From Planctomycetota bacterium (GTDB lineage Bacteria; Planctomycetota; UBA1135; JACQFD01): a stretch of 64,000 bases of DNA. Positions 50,257 to 59,257 of this stretch are shown here, in pieces. The translations under genes were made by a program, and so were the position numbers. The first letter of the stretch is position 1; every line of letters starts with the position of its first letter. Under the pieces are notes generated by a model that was not told the origin of the DNA, ran no database searches, and was given only the letters and a program-made list of their open reading frames with translations. The stretch is taken from positions 1 to 64,000 of the forward strand of contig JAEUHX010000061.1 of NCBI GenBank assembly GCA_016792805.1, given 5' to 3'.

Positions 50257-51135
50257 ATGGCACGCACCGCGGGCTACGGCGCCGAGCAGCTCCTCGTGGC
50301 GCGCGAGGAGATGCGCTACGACTTCGGCGGCGCCCGCTGGCGCCTGCCGCGGGACCGGGAAGCGCTCGCATGGATCTTCAGCCAATTCCTCTATGGCGAA
50401 GTAACCGGAATTCAGTGCGGCCACTGGCTCTATCGAGCCCCCGACCTCGAGGCCGCACAGTTCTTCGCTCAACAATCGGTCGAGGAGATGGCGCATGTGC
50501 AGCAGTTCGTTCGGCTGCTCGATCGCCTTGGCGAGCGCCCGCGCCCCGCACACCCGCTTGTGCGATTCCTCTCGACAAGCTTCATGGGGGCGAGCTTCCC
50601 CGAGCACACGTGTCTCGAGATGGCGGCCGGAGAGGGATTCGTGCTGATGGTCTTCTATGCGCTCATCGACACCATCGAGGACGATGCCATTCGACGCGTT
50701 CTGGAGGCCGCTGTCGTGCAGGAAGAGCGGCATGTGTCCTTCGGTGAGCAGAGGACGGCCCGCGCCATTGCTGAGCGCCCGGAACTCGCGCCGCAACTCC
50801 TCGGATTGTCACTCGTTGCCCTCGCGAGCGTTCGGCAGCTCGCGCGCCGTGTGCCGCGCTTCCTTCCGTCGGAACATGAAGTGATGCGCCATCTTCCGGC
50901 GTTTCTCGAGAAGACATGCGCCGTGTCGGAACTGCGTTTGCGCCGCATGGGCGTGCTGCGCGAGCCGCTCGCGGAGATGAGTTGGATCCGCAAGGCGGGA
51001 CTCGCGGGTTGGGGCAGCTTTCGCCATGCCGTCAGGACGCTCTCTCCGTCGGGAAAACGGCTTACCGACACCTATCTCACTGACCCGCAAATCCAGCGCC
51101 CAGTGCCGCCGACGGGCGTTTTTCCTGCGAGCTGA
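50257..51135 (+). CDS. ferritin-like di-iron protein
   Basis: A 292-residue protein with ferritin-like four-helix carboxylate residues: FLYGEVTGIQCG (first Glu), VEEMAHVQQF (ExxH), SFPEHTCLEMAAGEGF (third Glu) and VVQEERHVSFGEQ (final ExxH), in the spacing of the ferritin-like superfamily. The C-terminal ~110 residues are extra helices with many Arg. Substrate and partner unknown; it may be an oxygenase or iron store. The start ATG at 50257 is clear, opposite in direction to the M19 gene. Confidence 0.78.
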   Translation: MARTAGYGAEQLLVAREEMRYDFGGARWRLPRDREALAWIFSQFLYGEVTGIQCGHWLYRAPDLEAAQFFAQQSVEEMAHVQQFVRLLDRLGERPRPAHPLVRFLSTSFMGASFPEHTCLEMAAGEGFVLMVFYALIDTIEDDAIRRVLEAAVVQEERHVSFGEQRTARAIAERPELAPQLLGLSLVALASVRQLARRVPRFLPSEHEVMRHLPAFLEKTCAVSELRLRRMGVLREPLAEMSWIRKAGLAGWGSFRHAVRTLSPSGKRLTDTYLTDPQIQRPVPPTGVFPAS

Positions 51136-51320
51136 GCCGTTTCTGTACGGGCCTTCGTAGGGGAATCCCGGCTCTCCCTATGAAAATCTCGAGGGAAACG
51201 GCTCGCACTCGGGCGGTCTTCACTCGATACTCCCGCCCACGAACTCGATCGGGCGGCGCGCGCCAGGCGTGCTGGCGTTGCGACCCCCGATTCGGAAATC
51301 CCTACAAAAGGAAGACTCAC

Positions 51321-51599
51321 GTGCCCGCAAAGACCAAGAAGCCTGCCCGTAAGCCGAATGCCGCTTTCATGAAGCCGATGACGCCGGATGCAACTCTGGC
51401 CGCTGTCGTGGGTGACAAGGGCATGCCGCGCACGGAAGTGACGAAGAAGCTGTGGGCTTACATCAAGAAGAACGGGCTCCAGGATCAGAAGAACAAGCGC
51501 ATGATTAATGCTGACGACAAGCTCAAGGCTGTGTTCGGCGGCAAGAAGCAGGTGTCGATGTTCGAGATGACCAAGCTCGTTTCGAAGCACCTGAGCTAA
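51321..51599 (+). CDS. SWIB/MDM2 domain miniprotein
   Basis: A 92-residue protein from a GTG at 51321, preceded by AGGAAG at ~6 nt. The N-terminus is Lys/Pro-rich (MPAKTKKPARKPNAAFMKPM). The SWIB domain follows: TPDATLAAVVGDKGMPRTEVTKKLWAYIKKNGLQDQKNKRMINADDKLKAVFGGKKQVSMFEMTKLVSKHL. The domain is related to eukaryotic chromatin-remodelling BAF60/MDM2 and is found in chlamydiae, planctomycetes and some others. The basic tail suggests DNA or nucleoid binding. Monocistronic, followed by direct repeats and a strong terminator. Confidence 0.93.
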   Translation: MPAKTKKPARKPNAAFMKPMTPDATLAAVVGDKGMPRTEVTKKLWAYIKKNGLQDQKNKRMINADDKLKAVFGGKKQVSMFEMTKLVSKHLS

Positions 51600-51623
51600 G
51601 CTTCTGTATCGGAGCCGCTGCAG

Positions 51624-51665
51624 TACTTCTCAGGACCTACTTCTCGGGACGTACTTTTCAGGGCG
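51624..51665. repeat. three imperfect 14-bp tandem repeats
   Basis: TACTTCTCAGGACC (51624-51637), TACTTCTCGGGACG (51638-51651) and TACTTTTCAGGGCG (51652-51665) follow the SWIB stop and precede the terminator. Each differs by 2-4 bases. They would be in the 3' untranslated part of the SWIB mRNA. Confidence 0.75.
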
Positions 51666-51678
51666 GCTCTTCTCATAG

Positions 51679-51717
51679 CGGCCCGCGGGGGTTTCCTTCG
51701 CGGGCCGTTCTGTTTTT
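51679..51717 (+). terminator. intrinsic terminator after the SWIB gene
   Basis: A 9-bp stem CGGCCCGCG / CGCGGGCCG with an 11-nt loop, immediately followed by TTCTGTTTTT. This is the clearest Rho-independent terminator in the window, placed 80 bp after the SWIB stop on the same strand. Confidence 0.88.
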
Positions 51718-51771
51718 GTGCTGTCTTCTTGTTGGCTGTCTTTTGTGGGTTGCTTGAGGAAGGCGGCTGCG

Positions 51772-52830
51772 CTACCAACCCATCAAATCGAGACGCCACT
51801 TTTCGAGCTGCGCATCCCGTGCGGGGCCGGAGCCGTCGACGCACGTCGCGCGGTCGACGCCCTCCGGGGGCGGAGATAGGCGCGCGAGTTCATCGAAGGC
51901 GAGCGAACGCAGAGGAGCCAGCGGCTCGCGCACTAAAATGTGCCAAACGGAGACGGCTTCCTCGAAGCGGGCATGTGTAAGGAAGCTCTTGAGCGTCGAG
52001 GCGCGCTCCTCGTGGGTCACGGCGAAATCGAAGGCCGCGAGCGTTTTGCGCACGAGATCGGGGGCATCCTCGTAGACCGGAGTGGTCGCGGCGGCGATCG
52101 AACCTCCCTTCGTAGCGACGCGTCGGACGAAGCACGACGCCCCCGAACGAAGGAAAAGTGGGGAGCCCTCGATCTCGAAGTGCACGCGTCCGAGCTGGAC
52201 ACGCAGCTCCGTGGCGCCATCGTCGCGCACTTCCATCGTGTATCGGCAGCCCATGTCGACGGCGGTGCCGACCGGTGTGCCCACCTGGAAGAGGCGAGGC
52301 TTTGCATCCGGCGAGATCGATGCGCGCACAATTCCACGCTCCAGGAAGAGCTTCTGGAGGTCGGCGCTGCTGCGCTCGAGGCGCAGATGGGCGGGGCCTT
52401 CGAGCGTCACGTCGCCGAGATCGGCGACGCGCACGCGGACGCGGGCGCCCATCTCACACACGAGTTCAGCCCCCTCCGGGATCTGTGAAGCTCCCGGAGC
52501 TAGCGACGTTTCGGTCGCCTGCTTGGATCCCGGGGCGAAGATCGCGGCTGCGGCGCTCCCCTCGAGAAGCTCGACGACGAAGCGGTTTTCAACGAAGGCG
52601 ACTTGAGGCGCCGGCGCCGGTGTTCTTCCAAATTGTGAATTCAGCAGCAGGAGCGGCGCCGCAAGAAGCGCGGCGGCGAGGGCGAGCCACGCGGCGCGAG
52701 CGCGCACGCGCGGCGGCGCGGCCTTGGGTGCCGCACGCCGTTGGAGGCGCAGCGGCGCCAATCGCCGCTCCAGCGCTTCGATCTGCGGGTCGGGCGGCCC
52801 GCTGCGATCCCAGAGGTAATCGTCACTCAT
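51772..52830 (-). CDS. FecR-like anti-sigma/regulatory membrane protein
   Basis: A 352-residue protein. A cytoplasmic N-terminal region (1-~45) is followed by a transmembrane helix (AAWLALAAALLAAPLLLL, ~46-63). The extracytoplasmic FecR domain covers ~85-255: GARVRVRVADLGDVTLEGPAHLRLERSSADLQKLFLERGIVRASI, then FQVGTPVGTAVDMGCRYTMEVRDDGATELRVQLGRVHFE. Its ATG overlaps the stop of the sigma-factor gene (ATGA), the classic sigma/anti-sigma pairing. No TonB receptor is near. The C-terminal ~100 residues are extra and helical (THEERASTLKSFLTHARFEEA). Confidence 0.9.
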   Translation of the reverse strand: MSDDYLWDRSGPPDPQIEALERRLAPLRLQRRAAPKAAPPRVRARAAWLALAAALLAAPLLLLNSQFGRTPAPAPQVAFVENRFVVELLEGSAAAAIFAPGSKQATETSLAPGASQIPEGAELVCEMGARVRVRVADLGDVTLEGPAHLRLERSSADLQKLFLERGIVRASISPDAKPRLFQVGTPVGTAVDMGCRYTMEVRDDGATELRVQLGRVHFEIEGSPLFLRSGASCFVRRVATKGGSIAAATTPVYEDAPDLVRKTLAAFDFAVTHEERASTLKSFLTHARFEEAVSVWHILVREPLAPLRSLAFDELARLSPPPEGVDRATCVDGSGPARDAQLEKWRLDLMGW

Positions 52831-53399
52831 GGTGTGAGGCCCCGGCGCTCCAGCTCCTCGTGGAGGAGCTTCATGCCGCGATGGAGGTGAACACGGACGG
52901 AACCGTGCGTCATGCCGGTACGCTCTGCGATCTCGGGGCCGGTCATGCCCTCGACGAGCCGCATGACGAGCGTCTCACGATACGCCTCGGAAAGTGCACG
53001 AATCGCCTCGAGCACTTCGCGCGCGCCATGGATCGCGTCGGCGGACCCGCGCGCGGCCGGGTCGATTTCACCGAGTTCACTCATGCGACGGCGTGTGCGC
53101 AGGCTCTCGCGCGAGACGTTGCGGGCGATTGACGCGAGCCACGCTCCCACGCGGCCGTCCTCGCGCAGCGTTGCAATTCCGGCGAGAGCGCGCGCGAAGA
53201 CCTCTTGAGTAAGGTCGTCGGCGTCGCGGGGAGGCGCATGAGAGAGAACGATGGCGTGTACCATAGATGCGTAGCGTTCATACAGATGCTCGAAAGCCGC
53301 GGAGTCGCCGGCCCGCGCTCGGGCGACGAACGAGGAGTCCGCGGCGCTCTCGGGCGCAGCGGGCTCCTCGAAGGCATCGGGGCGAGGAACCGCGGACAC
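52827..53399 (-). CDS. ECF-type RNA polymerase sigma factor
   Basis: A 190-residue sigma-70 family protein. Region 2 is at ~35-95 (FEHLYERYASMVHAIVLSHAPPRDADDLTQEVFARALAGIATL). Region 4 with its HTH is at ~130-185 (LSEAYRETLVMRLVEGMTGPEIAERTGMTHGSVRVHLHRGMKLLHEEL). The downstream FecR-like protein is coupled by ATGA and probably controls its activity. No target promoter is identifiable here. Confidence 0.93.
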   Translation of the reverse strand: MSAVPRPDAFEEPAAPESAADSSFVARARAGDSAAFEHLYERYASMVHAIVLSHAPPRDADDLTQEVFARALAGIATLREDGRVGAWLASIARNVSRESLRTRRRMSELGEIDPAARGSADAIHGAREVLEAIRALSEAYRETLVMRLVEGMTGPEIAERTGMTHGSVRVHLHRGMKLLHEELERRGLTP

Positions 53400-53458
53400 G
53401 CGGGATTCGATGTGTGGTTTCCGGCCTGGTGGGGGGACTTGGGCCGTTTTGATTGAAG

Positions 53459-54148
53459 TTACTTCTTCGGCGCAGGAGGAACGGCTGGCGCCTTCTGGAG
53501 CGCGTCAGCCGTCTTTTCCCCGAGGAAATACTTGGCCGATTCGACGGCCGCCTTCCGAATGAGGCTCCCCTCCGGCGCGAGCGAGATCGCGAGGCCCCAT
53601 TCTTGGCGGGATCGCTCGTGGCCGCCCTTGCCGAAAAGTGAGGTGTCCTTCATGAACCATGAGGCGGCGAGGACGAGATGCACGGTCGGGTCCTGCGGAT
53701 TGATCTCCGCCACCTTGTCGAGATAGGGCAAGCCGCTGACGTCGGCTCTTCCGTAGCTCTGATTCATGGCTTCTACGAAGTAACCAATGTCAAGGAGAGG
53801 CATGGCGCTGCTGCCGCCGGCTAATTGTGCGCGCAAAGCCCGGTCGTAGAGCTGATGGGCCAGCTTGTAACGAAGTCGCACTTCTCCGCCGGCGCCCTCC
53901 CGATCGAGGCGCATGCCCGCCATCGTGGCGCGGCGAAGCGTCTCGACGTGCACGAGCGGGTCTTGCGAGGCATCGAGGGAGGCCAAGGTCTTCGGGATCA
54001 GATCTGCCGCCGTGATCGTGCTCTCGTCGATCGAGGCCGCTTGGCCGATCTCGAACTCAAAGCAGAGCAGCGGAGGCCCGTAACGCGCCGGAGCGAGCGA
54101 GAGCCCGAGGAGGACGAGGGAGGCGAGCGAGGCGGTTGCGTGAGGCAT
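53459..54148 (-). CDS. hypothetical exported TPR-like protein
   Basis: A 229-residue protein with an N-terminal signal segment (ASLASLVLLGLSLAP). The body is helical (YKLAHQLYDRALRAQLAGG, LPYLDKVAEINPQDPTVHLVLAASWFMKD, RSRQEWGLAISLAPEG) with TPR-like phasing, and ends in a Pro/Lys tail. No catalytic motif. It is 60 bp downstream of the ECF sigma gene on the same strand, so it could be part of the same transcript or regulon. Function unknown. Confidence 0.65.
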   Translation of the reverse strand: MPHATASLASLVLLGLSLAPARYGPPLLCFEFEIGQAASIDESTITAADLIPKTLASLDASQDPLVHVETLRRATMAGMRLDREGAGGEVRLRYKLAHQLYDRALRAQLAGGSSAMPLLDIGYFVEAMNQSYGRADVSGLPYLDKVAEINPQDPTVHLVLAASWFMKDTSLFGKGGHERSRQEWGLAISLAPEGSLIRKAAVESAKYFLGEKTADALQKAPAVPPAPKK

Positions 54149-54299
54149 GGATCGGTTCTCCAGAATGCTCTCCCAGTGCTGCGCAGGGGAGAAGCGTTAG
54201 CCGCCTTGCGGTTTGGCAGGGGCGGCGCGGCCACCGCTTCCGCCGCCAGCGCCTTCGCGTAGCATCGGAGCCCCCCAAAACTCCATCGACCCCGTGCCC

Positions 54300-55358
54300 A
54301 TGCTCAAGCAGATCCAGGACATCCTCGGCGCCGAGGCGGCGTCGCTTCTCAGCCACGAGTGCAAGACCATTTCGCGCGAGGCGGTGCACGCCCCAGGCCC
54401 CGACTTTGTCGATCGCATCTATGTGGGCTCCGATCGGCCGACACCGGTGCTCCGAAGCCTCCAGTCGATGTTTCAGCACGGGCGCCTCGCCGGGACGGGC
54501 TACTTGTCGATCCTGCCGGTCGACCAGGGGATCGAGCACAGCGCGGGCGCGTCGTTCGCGCCGGCGCCGATGTATTTCGACCCGGAGAATATTGTGAAGC
54601 TCGCGATGGAAGGCGGGTGCAATGCCGTCGCATCGACCTTCGGCGTGCTCGGCGCGTGCGCGCGGAAGTACGCGCACAAAATCCCGTTCCTTGTGAAGTT
54701 TAATCACAACGAATTTCTCTCCTATCCGAATAGTTACGATCAGATTCTGTTCGGCAACATGAAGCAGGCGTGGGAGATGGGCGCCGTGGCCGTCGGCGCG
54801 ACGATCTACTTCGGCTCGGCGGAGTCGAAGCGGCAGATTCAGGAGGTTGCGGCGGCGTTCCACATGGCGCACTCGCTCGGCATGGCGACGGTTCTGTGGT
54901 GCTACACGCGCAACTCGGGGTTCAAGAAAGACGGCGTCGATTACCACACGGCGGCCGATCTGACGAGCCAGGCGAATCATCTCGGCGTGACGATTGAAGC
55001 CGACATCATCAAGCAAAAGCTCCCGACGCACAATAAGCCCGGCTTCAAAGACCTTAATTTTGGAAAGACGCACGACAAGGTCTACACGCAGCTCTCGAGC
55101 GATAACGCGATCGACATGACGCGATACCAAGTCGCGAATTGTTACATGGGCCGCGCGGGGCTTATCAATTCGGGCGGCGAGTCGAAGGGGGCAACCGACC
55201 TGCAGGAGGCCGTGAAGACGGCCGTTGTGAACAAGCGAGCGGGCGGCATGGGGCTTATTTCCGGCCGCAAGGCGTTCCAGAAGCCGATGAAAGACGGCAT
55301 CGCACTGCTGAACGCGATCCAGGATGTGTACCTTTGCAAGGAGATCGGCCTGGCATAA
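54300..55358 (+). CDS. fbaB: class I fructose-bisphosphate aldolase (DhnA/FbaB type)
   Basis: A 352-residue enzyme from the ATG at 54300 (MLKQIQDILGAEAASLL); GTG 54294 is an alternative. The archaeal-type TIM barrel shows LSILPVDQGIEHSAGASFAP near 78-97, NIVKLAMEGGCNAVASTFGVLG, IPFLVKFNHNEFL with the Schiff-base-type Lys region, VGATIYFGSAESKRQI, and GLISGRKAFQKPM near the end (phosphate loop). It should cleave fructose 1,6-bisphosphate in glycolysis or act in gluconeogenesis. Monocistronic; sequence blocks are highly conserved. Confidence 0.93.
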   Translation: MLKQIQDILGAEAASLLSHECKTISREAVHAPGPDFVDRIYVGSDRPTPVLRSLQSMFQHGRLAGTGYLSILPVDQGIEHSAGASFAPAPMYFDPENIVKLAMEGGCNAVASTFGVLGACARKYAHKIPFLVKFNHNEFLSYPNSYDQILFGNMKQAWEMGAVAVGATIYFGSAESKRQIQEVAAAFHMAHSLGMATVLWCYTRNSGFKKDGVDYHTAADLTSQANHLGVTIEADIIKQKLPTHNKPGFKDLNFGKTHDKVYTQLSSDNAIDMTRYQVANCYMGRAGLINSGGESKGATDLQEAVKTAVVNKRAGGMGLISGRKAFQKPMKDGIALLNAIQDVYLCKEIGLA

Positions 55359-55403
55359 CGCAACGCGCCTGCACAGCGCAGGGCGAGTGCGAGGAACGCT
55401 CGT

Positions 55404-55419
55404 GCTCGCTCTGCGGAGC
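55404..55419. repeat. 16-base repeat shared with 16987-17002
   Basis: GCTCGCTCTGCGGAGC occurs here in the aldolase-to-FG-GAP intergenic region and again at 16987-17002. The 24-bp repeat at 26563 contains a close variant, GCTCGCTCTAGGAGC. All three lie outside or at the end of genes. Possibly a short dispersed palindrome-like element (arms GCTC...GAGC). Confidence 0.5.
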
Positions 55420-55610
55420 GCGCCACCGCCAGCGGCGTGCCGTCTGCGATGAAGCGAAGATGAGCGCGCCCGCGCTGGGCGCAGTGGAGAAATAGCCTCG
55501 AAAGTCTCCAATCCGAGTCAGGAGAACGAGCGAGTCAATATGGGGCTACCCGAGGCCCTTCCTCAGAATTGTGTGAGTCGTCCATTGGAATCTCGTCGAT
55601 TGGAGCACTC

Positions 55611-58166
55611 GTGAAGCACTCTCTCATCAGTCTTGGATGTGTGATCTCGGCTATGGCTCTCGGTCCCGCGGCAGCCGCTCAGCAGCCGCCACTCTTCGCG
55701 GGCGCGAGCTACGAGGCTGGGTCGGGGGCCTCCGGCCTCGGGGCAGCGGACCTTGACGGCGACGGAAAGCTCGACGTGGTGACGGCGAATAGCGGCAACA
55801 CGACGGTGTCCGTTCTGAAGGGGAATGGCGTGGGCGGGTTCGATCCCGCGCAGAGTTACCCATGCGCGGCAACGCCGGTCACGGTGCAGCCGGCCGACTT
55901 CAATCTAGACGGTCGGCTCGACCTCGTGACGGCAAATAGTAATGACGACAACATAACACTTCTGATCGGGACGCCGACGGGCTTCGCCCCGCCGGTATCG
56001 TTTCCGGCGCAGAATGCTCCCGTGAGGGCCCTTCCAGCGGACGTCAACGGCGACGGCAGGCCAGACGTGGTCGTTGCGAATCAGGGAAGCACCACGGTTT
56101 CCGTGCTTCTCAATATTGGGTTCGGGCTGGCGAACGCCGTCTCCTACGGAGGGCACAATGCGCCGCGGGCGCTCGCCGTCGTCGACATCGACGGGGACGG
56201 AAAGCTCGATGCCGTTACAGGTTCCGCGAATGCCCCCATCTGTTTTGTTGCCTACGGCGATGGCGCAGGCGCCTTCTCCTCGTCGCCGGTCGCAGTCCTG
56301 ACTTTCGATTGGGTGTACGACCTGCTTGCCATGGATCTCGACGGGGATGGGTTTGAGGATCTCACCACGACCCATTCCAGCTCGAGTCGCGTTGCCCTGA
56401 GCCGAGGCCTCGGGGCTGGAAGCTTTGCTTCTTATTCGACGACCTCCGTTCCGTCGGGCCCACGCGACATCGTGGGGCGCGATCTGGACGGCAATGGAAG
56501 CATCGATGTGGCGACCACTTGTCAGAATCCATCACAGATATCGATTCTCTCTCTTCAGGGGTCCGCGCTCACGCTGAACGGCAGCGGAGTTCTCACTCTG
56601 GGCAGTCCCGCGGGCATTCGCGCCGAGGATTGGAACGCCGATGGCGCGATCGATCTCGCCTGCGCATCACCTGCGGCAGGAAGAGTGAGCTTGCAACTCG
56701 GGCCCATAGGCGTCGGCGGAACATCGCAAGTCGTTCCGATGGCGAGCTCACCGGGCCCGCTCGCGGTGAGCGATCTGAACCGAGATGGGAAACCTGACCT
56801 GTTGAGCGCCAACCAGGGGTCGAGCACAGTTGGAGTGCTGCTCGGGAAAGGCGACTGCTCGTTCATAAGTGCTGCCAGTTATCCGGTCGCTGTGAGCCCG
56901 GCCGACGTCGATGTCGCGGACATCAACAATGATGGCTATCCGGATGCGCTCGTGGCAGCGGAAGGCTGGAACTCGCTGGGCGTACTCACAAACGTTGGCT
57001 TCGGCTTCTCGAACGCTGCGTTCTCGGGGGTCGGAGGGATGCCGCGCGGCATCGCAGTGGGAGATTACAATCAGGACGGAACGATCGACGCTGCAATCTC
57101 CCTTTGGAACGTTGGGTATCTCTCGATCGCGCTTGGAGACGGGGTCGGGGGCTTTCAGGTCCCGACGCCGTTCGGCGGAGGGAACGGGCCCTGGGAGGTC
57201 CAGGCCTCCGACGTTTCCGGAGACGGTCTCACAGATGTTGTCTTCACGGGTTACCACGCGGCCGCGATTGGAGTCTTGCTCGGAACGGGCCTTGGCACTC
57301 TTCAGCCACAGATCAGCTATTCCGCTGGGCAGCAGCCGAGAGGACTGACCCTAGTTGATGTGCAGGGAGATGGACTTCTCGACGCGCTCGTCGTCGATTC
57401 GAGCGGTGCCGCGCGGATACTGGCCGGCGGGCCTGGAGGTACCTTTGGCGCGCCGACTACCGTGGTCACGATCGCGGGTGCTACAGTTCTGACAGCGTGT
57501 GATCTGAACACGGACGGAAAGTCGGATCTGGCCGTCTGTGTCAACGATGGAAACAATCCATCTGTTGCCGTTTCGCTGGGGCTCGGCAACGGAAGCTTCG
57601 GACCCGCACTGCGGTTCATTGTTGGGCAAAATCCACAGTCGGTCGTCGCCTGTGATTTTGATGCCGATGGCGCTCCTGATCTCGCGGTCGGAAGCCAGTC
57701 CGGACATAACATTTCAATCCTTAAGAACCTGCTTCCTGCTGGCGGCGGATTCGTCGGGTTCGGAGCGGGAACCTCTGGCTGCGTCGGACGACACGGCATC
57801 CGTGCCTCGGATCTGGCGAAGATCGGCAATAGTGACTTCGGGGTGGCTACCACCAACGCGCCGCTGCATGCGCTCGGATTGTTGGTTGCTGCCGACGCTG
57901 CGGCGCCGGCAGGCGCTGACCCGCTTTTCCTCGGGCTGACCTTCCACTTCGACCTCTTGGCCTCGACCTCAATTCTCGCCTTCGACACGAGGTCGGATTT
58001 CTCGGGCGTATCGTGGTCGGCTCTTCCGGTGCCGAACGACGCGCTGCTGGTGGGGCAAAGCTACACATTCCAGGCGATCTGGGCTTGGGGAGCTTCGGCG
58101 CAATGCACACCTTCACCCCTCGGCCTCTCCACCACAAAAGGCCTTACCATCACCATCGCGCCTTAG
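55611..58166 (+). CDS. exported FG-GAP/VCBS repeat protein with planctomycete-type C-terminal domain
   Basis: An 851-residue protein from a GTG at 55611, preceded by GGAG at ~5 nt. The signal peptide is KHSLISLGCVISAMALGPAAAAQQ. About 14 FG-GAP/VCBS-like blades follow, each carrying a calcium-type loop such as DLDGDGKLDV, DVNGDGRPDV, DINNDGYPDA, DLNTDGKSDL and DFDADGAPDL, which probably form one or two beta-propellers. The C-terminal ~125 residues end QSYTFQAIWAWGASAQCTPSPLGLSTTKGLTITIAP, related to the end of the protein encoded at 14709-16772. Surface or extracellular calcium-binding protein; ligand unknown. The stop abuts the convergent panE stop with no gap. Confidence 0.88.
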   Translation: MKHSLISLGCVISAMALGPAAAAQQPPLFAGASYEAGSGASGLGAADLDGDGKLDVVTANSGNTTVSVLKGNGVGGFDPAQSYPCAATPVTVQPADFNLDGRLDLVTANSNDDNITLLIGTPTGFAPPVSFPAQNAPVRALPADVNGDGRPDVVVANQGSTTVSVLLNIGFGLANAVSYGGHNAPRALAVVDIDGDGKLDAVTGSANAPICFVAYGDGAGAFSSSPVAVLTFDWVYDLLAMDLDGDGFEDLTTTHSSSSRVALSRGLGAGSFASYSTTSVPSGPRDIVGRDLDGNGSIDVATTCQNPSQISILSLQGSALTLNGSGVLTLGSPAGIRAEDWNADGAIDLACASPAAGRVSLQLGPIGVGGTSQVVPMASSPGPLAVSDLNRDGKPDLLSANQGSSTVGVLLGKGDCSFISAASYPVAVSPADVDVADINNDGYPDALVAAEGWNSLGVLTNVGFGFSNAAFSGVGGMPRGIAVGDYNQDGTIDAAISLWNVGYLSIALGDGVGGFQVPTPFGGGNGPWEVQASDVSGDGLTDVVFTGYHAAAIGVLLGTGLGTLQPQISYSAGQQPRGLTLVDVQGDGLLDALVVDSSGAARILAGGPGGTFGAPTTVVTIAGATVLTACDLNTDGKSDLAVCVNDGNNPSVAVSLGLGNGSFGPALRFIVGQNPQSVVACDFDADGAPDLAVGSQSGHNISILKNLLPAGGGFVGFGAGTSGCVGRHGIRASDLAKIGNSDFGVATTNAPLHALGLLVAADAAAPAGADPLFLGLTFHFDLLASTSILAFDTRSDFSGVSWSALPVPNDALLVGQSYTFQAIWAWGASAQCTPSPLGLSTTKGLTITIAP

Positions 58167-59141
58167 CTAGCTTTCGCGGGAGCGCAGCATCACCAGCGCT
58201 GTGAGCGCATCATTGGCCGGCGTCGCGATTCGGAACTCCTTCGCGCGCCGGCTGATGTAGCCATTGAGCGAGGCGATCTCCGTGCGCCGCCGACGTTGCA
58301 TGTCGTGCGCCATGGAAGAGCTCACTGTTCGCATCGAGACCGCAAGGCGGCGCGCGTATTCGAGCCGCTCCTGCTCGTCGAGGCGCGCACCTTCCGCGCG
58401 CGCCACGGCGATCGCTTCGCGGATCGCAGCATGCATGAGCTCAAAGGCCGGAGGACACTCAAGGATCTCACCGTAAGTCGCCTCGCCGAGGCCGGAGACG
58501 GCGTTGAACGCACAATTCATGACCATCTTCGACCATAGATCAGTCGTCATGTCCTCGGAGAGCCGACACGGCACGCCCGCGCGGGCGCAGAGATCCACAA
58601 ATCGGTCGAGCTTCGCGCGACGCAGAGCAGTTCGTGGGCCCGGTGCGCGCCCATCGCCCACGACGAGGTCGCCGCGCGCTGTGTGCCGGATGGCTGCCGG
58701 TCCGAGCTGCTCGGCGGCCACGTAGACCACCGCCGGAAACACATCGCGATCGATGTCCAGCTCGCCAAGCGTCGCCTCGATGCGCTGAGCATTGTCGACC
58801 CCATTCTGTAGCAAGAGCAGCGCGCCATCCGGCTTCAGGTGTGGCGCGCAGAAGCGCACAGCTTCAGGGCCATCCGTAGTTTTTGTGCAGACGAGCACAT
58901 AATCGGCACCGGCCACCGCCGCCGGATCAGCGGTGGCTTCCACCTTCACCGAGGTCGCGCTGCCGCCGCTTTCGAAGCGAATCCCGTCCCGGGCCGCCGC
59001 GGCCGCGAAGGCGGGGCGGCCGATGAGTACAACCGAGCCGCCGAACTGTGTAAAACGGACGCCGAAGTAGCAGCCCACCGCGCCCGCGCCGAGGATGGCG
59101 AGCCGGGCCTGCGGCGGATTCGATTCCTGCGTCAAAGCCAT
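58167..59141 (-). CDS. panE: 2-dehydropantoate 2-reductase (ketopantoate reductase family)
   Basis: A 324-residue enzyme from the ATG at 59141 (MALTQESNPPQARLAILGAGAVGCYFG). The N-terminal Rossmann domain carries GAGAVGCYFG and LVCTKTTDGPEAV. The catalytic Lys region is LWSKMVMNCAFNAVSGLGEATYG (~185-207). The C-terminal domain is ApbA_C: MRTVSSSMAHDMQRRRRTEIASLNGYISRRA, with the substrate-binding E-x-x-x-x-N-G motif. In pantothenate synthesis it reduces ketopantoate with NADPH, but some paralogues act on other 2-oxoacids. Monocistronic, divergent from the MarR gene. Confidence 0.9.
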   Translation of the reverse strand: MALTQESNPPQARLAILGAGAVGCYFGVRFTQFGGSVVLIGRPAFAAAAARDGIRFESGGSATSVKVEATADPAAVAGADYVLVCTKTTDGPEAVRFCAPHLKPDGALLLLQNGVDNAQRIEATLGELDIDRDVFPAVVYVAAEQLGPAAIRHTARGDLVVGDGRAPGPRTALRRAKLDRFVDLCARAGVPCRLSEDMTTDLWSKMVMNCAFNAVSGLGEATYGEILECPPAFELMHAAIREAIAVARAEGARLDEQERLEYARRLAVSMRTVSSSMAHDMQRRRRTEIASLNGYISRRAKEFRIATPANDALTALVMLRSRES

Positions 59142-59257
59142 GGCGAGAAGGCTGCCCCCGCGCGTCATGAAATGCGAGCGGCGGAGGAGTGCGGCGTGCC
59201 CCGCGCGGCGCCGTCGGCTCCTGAGCGCATGTCGCCGTAGGACATGAGCGCGATCCG

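Noticed and set aside
54057..55511. 484-residue minus-strand open frame
   Set aside because: Antisense to the aldolase gene, whose sequence blocks are unmistakable.
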